DNA from: Morella rubra
Lineage: Eukaryota; Streptophyta; Magnoliopsida; Fagales; Myricaceae
Length of the DNA stretch: 64,000 nt
NCBI GenBank assembly: GCA_003952965.2
Contig: CM025852.1
Span: 8,737,970-8,801,969, forward strand
Direction: 5' to 3'
Part shown: positions 58,971 through 64,000 of the stretch, in pieces
How positions within the stretch are numbered: position 1 is the first letter of the stretch
Layout of the letters: each line of letters begins with the position of its first letter
Translations under genes and position numbers: made by a program
The notes under the pieces: generated by a model
Told to the model about the DNA's origin: nothing
Seen by the model: only the letters and a program-made list of their open reading frames with translations
Database searches by the model: none

Positions 58971-60462
58971 CTTTCTCACCCTTAAAAAAGACAACAAACA
59001 ACAAAGCTTACTAAGACATGCAATATGACGTTCATCTACTTTAAAATTATAAGTCAATATTTTCCCGTAATAAGATAAAGAAACTATATATATACTAATT
59101 CATTACAAGCAAGTTGATCACTTTAGAGACTTTTTTTAAGAAATTTTAAAAGCTACGATGAGTCATTTTATTATAAGTGAAATCACAAAGACCTATAGTA
59201 CAATTAAGCCTAAAAGAATCACTAGTGCAAACTTTGCATAAAGTTATTTTTAGCTCAAAGTGTTGCGCATTCAACAGACATCTCTGTATCAAATTCAAAT
59301 AACTCTTTAAAAATTGCAGAAGGAAAGTCATCAATTATATGCTTAATCTCATATCTACACAGCATCACTCAAATAATCAATGAGATCCTACCGAAATATT
59401 ACATGTTCCCATCTTCTTCAACAGCAAATCATGCGTCCGACTCCTTATAGACGAAATAATAAAAGTAATTCATTCTTGACCAAAATAATACAAGTAATCC
59501 ACGTTCACATTTCTTGAAGATTAAGCAAGGTGAATTGTAGGGAAAATCCAAAGTGACAGAGAGACAAAGAGAGAGAGCTGGGTTTAGAATAAAAATTTCA
59601 CAAGAAAAATAGACAACAAAATAACACAAAAACAAGAGAAGCTTACCAAGAAGCTTCTTTCCCCTGTGTTTGCCGGACTCACAAGAAGCAGTAGAAGCTT
59701 CACGTGGACTGATCACCGAAATGGGTACAAATATTCAAAGTTTGGATTTTTAAAATTAATGAGAAGAAAATAAAATAAGGGAATGAATAACTTACCAAGC
59801 TCGTGACGAAAGAAGACGAAAAATATGATGCCCCCAGCTGAACATCCAGCTCACAGTCAGTAGAGTGGGCATGTGAGTTGCTAAGACCGCAGGGTCCTTT
59901 CTTTTTTTCAGAGGCTAGGTCGTTCGAAAGAACATTTATCATGAATGCGTTGAGATTAAGATCAGTGCGTGCCATAATCATGAACTGCTCGGAATTATGC
60001 GCGACAAGCAAGTTGATCACTTTACGCAGATAAGTGAAATCACAAAGACCTATAGTACAATTAAGCCTAAAAGAATCACTAGTGCAAACTTTGCAAGCTC
60101 AAAATTCACGGTAAAAATTGCAGAGGAAAGTCATCAATTACATGATTAATCTCATATCTACACAACATCACTCAAATAATCAATGAGATCCTAGAAATAT
60201 TACATGTCTTGCAAATCATGCGTCCGACTCCCGAAATAATAGTAATTCATGTACAAGTTCACACCTTTCTGCAGGAAAATCCAAAGTAGAGAGACAAAGA
60301 GAGAGAGCTGGGTTTAGTTGTCGAATAAAAATTTCACAAGAAAAAAAGACAACAAATAACACAAAAACAAGATAAGCTTACCAAGAAGCTTCTTTCCCCT
60401 TTGTTTGCTCGGACTCACAGGAAGCAGTAGAAGCTTCACGCAGATTGATCACCGAAATGGGT
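58889..60462. repeat. Direct duplication in CACTA C, 0.84 kb and 0.49 kb copies
   Basis: 58889-59725 and 59970-60462 share, in order: CGTGCCATAATCATGAACTG, ACCTATAGTACAATTAAGCC, ATCACTCAAATAATCAATGAG, AATCATGCGTCCGACTCC, AAGAAGCTTCTTTCCCCT and GAAGCAGTAGAAGCTTCACG. The second copy is shorter through many small gaps. Both copies begin inside the N-terminal transposase exon, so the repeat includes a piece of coding DNA (EQFMIMAR in minus sense near 59973). The sequence between them, 59726-59969, is single copy. Confidence 0.88.
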
Positions 60463-61281
60463 CCTCAAGGTTTCATTTTTCCTAAAAATATCCCTGGGTG
60501 AAGACCCATTACCAAATAGATCCTGCCTCAACTCATTGGATGAAATGCACACGTGGCTAACGGCTTACACGTGGGAATTTACAGCTGGATTTTTTTTAAA
60601 ATCCATCCAATGGCAATGTGACACGTGTCAGTAAAATAAATAAATAAATATTTTAAAAAATAAAAAATAAATCTATAATTTTTTTTAAAAAAAGAAGCTG
60701 ATCAGGGTCGAGGACCCCCGATCCTTTCTCGGTGGAGGGGTCACGGTGGAGGCCCCCTCCATCGGCCGCTGGGGGATTCTGGCCGCCCAGTTCGAGGAGG
60801 AGGAATGCCTCCTCCACCCCGGCTCTGAGGCGGCTAGGGACCTCCCCCATCCCACAACCACTGTTGCGTGATGGGGGAGGTCCCCCAGCCGCCCTAGAGC
60901 ACCGCTCGGGGTGGAGGAGGCATTCCTCCTCTGTCCGAACTGGGAGCCAGAATCCCCCAGCGGCCGATGGAGGGGGCCTCCACCGTGACCCCTCCACCGA
61001 GAAAGGATTGGGGTCGGGGACCCCGATCAGCTTTTTTTTTTTTTTACATTAAAAAAATTAATTATGTTTTTTTATTAATTTTAGATTTATTTTTTATTTT
61101 TATTTATTTTACTAACACGTGTCACATTGCAATTGGGTGAGATTTTTTTAAAATCCAGCTGTCAATTCCCACGTGTAAGCCGTTAGCCACGTGTGCATTT
61201 CGTCAATGAATTGACGGCAGGATCTATTTGATAATGGTCCTCACCCCAGGGATATTTTTAGGGAAAATCAAACCCTGAGGA
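60462..61281. mobile_element. GC-rich fold-back element (820-bp palindrome)
   Basis: The left arm starts TCCTCAAGGTTTCATTTTTC; the right arm, reversed, reads TCCTCAGGGTTTGATTTTCC. The arms pair almost throughout (ACACGTGGCTAACGGCTTAC with GTAAGCCGTTAGCCACGTGT; CTCGGTGGAGGGGTCACGGT with its complement) and meet at about 60860. The inner 330 bp (60705-61030) is strongly GC-rich in an AT-rich region. Sequence to the right (to about 61318, ...CGAACTAATTTAGCC) may be the outer part of the right arm, its left partner being lost. I find no clear target duplication. It is probably a Mutator-like or other fold-back MITE. Confidence 0.85.
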
Positions 61282-61726
61282 GCAATCTGGAAAAATGTTA
61301 AACCCCGAACGTCGAACTAATTTAGCCTTTACTATATATAAACCGATATATATATATCCCAACAAGTTTATATATATATAATATTTTTCTTTTGATATTT
61401 TTCATAGACTAATGTAGTGGATTTAAATATTACATTATAAATATAATATAAAATATCTTTACAATCTAATTGATCATAAAAAGGAGCTAAAAAGTTTGAT
61501 TTAAAGCTGCAACAATAGTGCATGATCATAATAATATAATAGGCATCAATACATAATATCCTAAAATGTGATCATAATAGCATAACATGCATAAATACAT
61601 AATATCCTGAAGTCTCGATACATAGTCTTAATAAAAACAAAAAGAAAATCTCACACAACATACTTAAAACATAATAGACACCACCAAGTGTCACTGTGTC
61701 ACACAAAATACAAAGATAGTACATGA
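61282..61726. other. AT-rich, non-coding part of CACTA C
   Basis: (AT)n-rich runs at 61335-61385 and an imperfect repeat of ATAATA(T)GCAT / CATAATATCCTGAA near 61535-61615. No coding signal; it probably corresponds to the AT-rich stretch after the Transposase_32 gene in elements A and B. Confidence 0.5.
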
Positions 61727-62781
61727 TCAAGTGTCTCGCTCCTTCCTCAGTTCACGGATCTCCTCCTTAATCTTGTTAAATCGCTCGTCCATCCGCGTCG
61801 TCATTTCCTCCAACATGTTCATCCATGGAGGACGCTCGACTTGGCTCGAAGAGCTCTGACCAACCTCATAAGTGGATAATCTACCTCATCGTGTGGGCTG
61901 GCTACAAGGAGGCGGTCCGCCATCCATGGTGTCCTCATCTGCACCAACATCCCCAGCAACATGTGCTCCAGCCTGACCAAGATGAGCTGCACTGCGACTG
62001 AATGTACTACGACATAATTGGCCCAATTGGAGATCGTATCTTCTCATCAGGCAAAATAGGAACACCAGCAACTACCAACATACGCGAGATCAGCAAGCCA
62101 TGTGGGAGACCATCTCGCTTGGATGTACATTGTGCATCTCGAAGTATCTGCTAAACAATAAGAGCTAGGAGATCAATCGGAGTCCGACGCGCAACCATAA
62201 CGAGAAGTAATCCACGCTCGAAACTAAGCTCGGACAGGTGATGTTTCGGTGCCACGTCCCAAACGATAATAAGATGAACCATTCGGAAGAATGCTATCAT
62301 ATCTCGATGGCATATCAATGTAGATGGCACAGTCATATCTGCACCCGTAACTTCCTTCCACACTTCTTCTGGTGTCATATCAAACGGAGGTCCAATGGTC
62401 GGGTATGCCGGCACCTGGGGTCTCAGTAATCCAATAAACTGAGCAATAATATTAGCAGATAGTGTGAAAAGGACTCCCCTCACCTAGATAGTCAACTCCT
62501 CGACATTGGCATCAACAGTAAGAACTTGTGCATAGAAGTCACGCACAAGATCAACATATACGTCACCAGTAGATCCGACAAAATTGAGCCCATCCCCTCT
62601 CCTCAAAGTTAGACTGTATGCTCTGACCTTCATATTCCAACTCGTTGAAATCCCTCAAGCGAACAACTCGCTCAATAACAATCGGTCTCTTATAAATCAA
62701 CGCCTGATGCTGAGCTATAGACAATGACTCTCTAGGTTGAGACGCGTGTGAAGATGATGATGCACGTCTTCTTGGTGCCAT
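61727..62781 (-). pseudogene. Transposase_32-like 'putative plant transposon protein' in CACTA C
   Basis: Starts MAPRRRASSSSHASQPRE at 62781, with RPIVIERVVRLRDFNELEYE and FEERGWAQF following. Shifted frames give DLVRDFYAQVLTVDANVEE (near 62500-62560, the 'VRDFYA' block), then 62483-62151 FTLSANIIAQFIGLLRPQVP and FFRMVHLIIVWDVAPKHHLS. The last frame ends in a coiled coil, MDERFNKIKEEIRELRKERD, with stop TGA at 61727-61729. A Ser/basic N-terminus, central block and C-terminal coil match the copies in A and B. About 350 codons in total. Two or three frame changes and a stop at 62482 disable it. Function unknown. Confidence 0.7.
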
Positions 62782-62984
62782 TTTGAAAGCTGCAAAATAA
62801 TTAAAGCTAAAATTAATTCGTATATAATTAATAAAGTGATTATATAATATAAAATCATAAGGATACCTTCTGTCTTACAATATGTTATTAATCATGGAGA
62901 ACAATTTATAAAATAAAATACATGTAAATATTAACTTTTGGTGAACTTATAAAATGTCTTTCTATCTTTTGAATTTTCTTCAAC
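62782..62984. other. 5' flank of the Transposase_32 gene in CACTA C
   Basis: AT-rich, no repeats or frames. It would contain the promoter or leader of the minus-strand gene; no clear TATA box could be chosen among many AT runs. Confidence 0.4.
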
Positions 62985-64000
62985 CACTACAAAAAAAACA
63001 GGTCTATAGCGACGGTTGTTAAAAACGCCACTAAAGGGCTTTTTAACGGCGTTTTGCAAAAAACGCTGCTAAAAGGGATCTATAGTGGCGGTCTTTTTAG
63101 CAGCGATCAGTGACCACCACTATAGACCCCCTATAGCGGCGGTTTTTTGACCGCCGCTAAATGTCAAATTTTAGTGACCGCCGCTGTAGAGTATACCTTT
63201 AGGTATAAGTGCAAAAAAAAAAATATATTTATTAATTATATGTTATTTAATGTTAATAATTATTTTATTCCTTTTAATATACAATTTTATTTTTCATGTA
63301 TTTGAAAAATTTTATTTTAAAAGACCTACTTAGTAAAATATGGAATTAGATGGAGTGTTATTATAATTGTTGTTATATGATATATTTTAAATTATACCTA
63401 TGGTTATATGGTAATTGCATATTTATTGACTAAATCTAAATAGTTTAGAAAACATCTATTATCATACTTATAACGAAAATGTATATTTTGAATAATTAGT
63501 AATATAATACTATTTAATTAGGACATATTGTTTAATTTCAAACAAAAATATATTGTGAGATTAGCTTATGTAATTAATGTACATAACTTAATATATGGTC
63601 TTAGAGACTATGCTTTAGTCATTAGGTAGGTACGTACATATAAAGTATTTAGGTTAATTAGCACATATCATGTATATGATAAACACATATAACAAATCAT
63701 GCAATGTTATATAAAAGGTATTATACTTTTAAATTATAAGTATTATATATTATTACTACCAACCTATTTTAATTTGATTATTATACTAGTTATAAAAAGA
63801 GTGTAAAATAATACTGTGTATATCTTTATACACAGTACATAGTCAATATAATAGAATAATTAAAATAATAAATTTTGCAAATGATGGCTAAAAAGTTTCA
63901 ATTTAGAGTATAATAACAAAATGAATTTTATATTATGATATAATATTTATACACAACTATGAGACGGAGAAAAAATAAAAGACAAGGCAAGGGAAATTTT
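62985..64000 (+). mobile_element. Start of a further CACTA element, D
   Basis: CACTACAAAAAAAACAGG at 62985, preceded by AAC, followed by GC-rich subterminal units (GCGACGGTTGTTAAAAACG, CGCCACTAAAG, GCGGCGGTTTTTTGACCGCC) to about 63190. 63200-64000 is AT-rich without coding signal. The other end is outside the window, so the boundary rests on one terminus. Its subterminal units differ from those of A, B and C. Confidence 0.7.

Larger units (their letters stand above)
52217..64000 (-). mobile_element. CACTA transposon C (runs past the window end)
   Basis: The left end is CACTACAACAGTTTTC at 52217, preceded by CTT. Subterminal units near this end are TCGCTGAA/TTCAGCG (52240-52500) and GTTCGAAC (52500-52880), unlike those of A and B. 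Genes on the minus strand, in transcript order from the right: Transposase_32-like (61727-62781), TNP2-like (55355-58970), Transposase_24 (53780-55333). No matching right end (CTGTTGTAGTG) appears before 64000. The element is interrupted by a fold-back palindrome and by element D. Confidence 0.8.

Noticed and set aside
60653..61052. Two ~110-residue proteins on opposite strands
   Set aside because: They are mirror products of a palindrome; identical starts are expected from the fold-back and do not show coding function.
61411..61420. AATGTAGTGG as the right end of CACTA C
   Set aside because: The bases inside it do not match the C terminus (CTGTTGTAGTG) and there are no subterminal repeats before it.

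Overview
The window is plant nuclear DNA, most likely from a woody eudicot (Fagales is possible, but I cannot show it). Evidence: a plant-only 14-kDa proline-rich/8-cysteine gene, GT-AG introns, CACTA transposons with plant transposase families, a Sirevirus-like Copia element primed by initiator Met-tRNA (TGGTATCAGAGC), and an AT-rich background. Nearly everything is nested transposon sequence. Only one host gene is clearly intact (HyPRP, 14061-14435) and one more is a candidate (secreted cysteine-rich protein, minus strand 36418-36864).

Layout. 1-2457: 3' part of a very long LTR, inserted into the next element. 2458-11847: CACTA element A, with three decayed genes in order (Transposase_32-like, TNP2-like, Transposase_24-like), CCGTCCGAACGG-type subterminal repeats and a 3' terminus CTTGTAGTG. 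11848-15232: low-copy-looking DNA with the HyPRP gene. 15233-26364: Copia element with two LTRs, gag but no pol, holding a 3.35-kb solo LTR (17878-21229) and a 510-bp Mutator-like fold-back (23871-24380). 26374-29568: another solo LTR with a perfect CCTCA duplication. 30603-34640: a CACTA element with perfect TTC duplication that carries exon pieces of two host genes (an NIN-like RWP-RK factor and dihydroxy-acid dehydratase). 34644-36040: CACTA debris.

36041-46989 and 46996-52216 are two head-to-tail copies of one ~5-kb unit with the cysteine-rich gene. Copy 1 has an intact frame and later gained two insertions: a 786-bp LTR-like element 25 bp upstream of the start codon and CACTA element B (41479-46667, TSD TAA). 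Copy 2 keeps both empty sites but its gene copy is broken. 52217 to the window end: CACTA element C, minus strand, with the same three-gene set as A in the same transcriptional order, interrupted by a direct duplication, a GC-rich near-perfect palindrome (60462-61281) and the start of another CACTA element D (62985).

How things fit together: elements A, B and C all carry a Transposase_32-type gene upstream of the TNP2 unit, which suggests a stable three-gene CACTA lineage. The most notable single object is the gene-capturing CACTA at 30603-34640, where a reading frame still runs across a captured, correctly phased intron.
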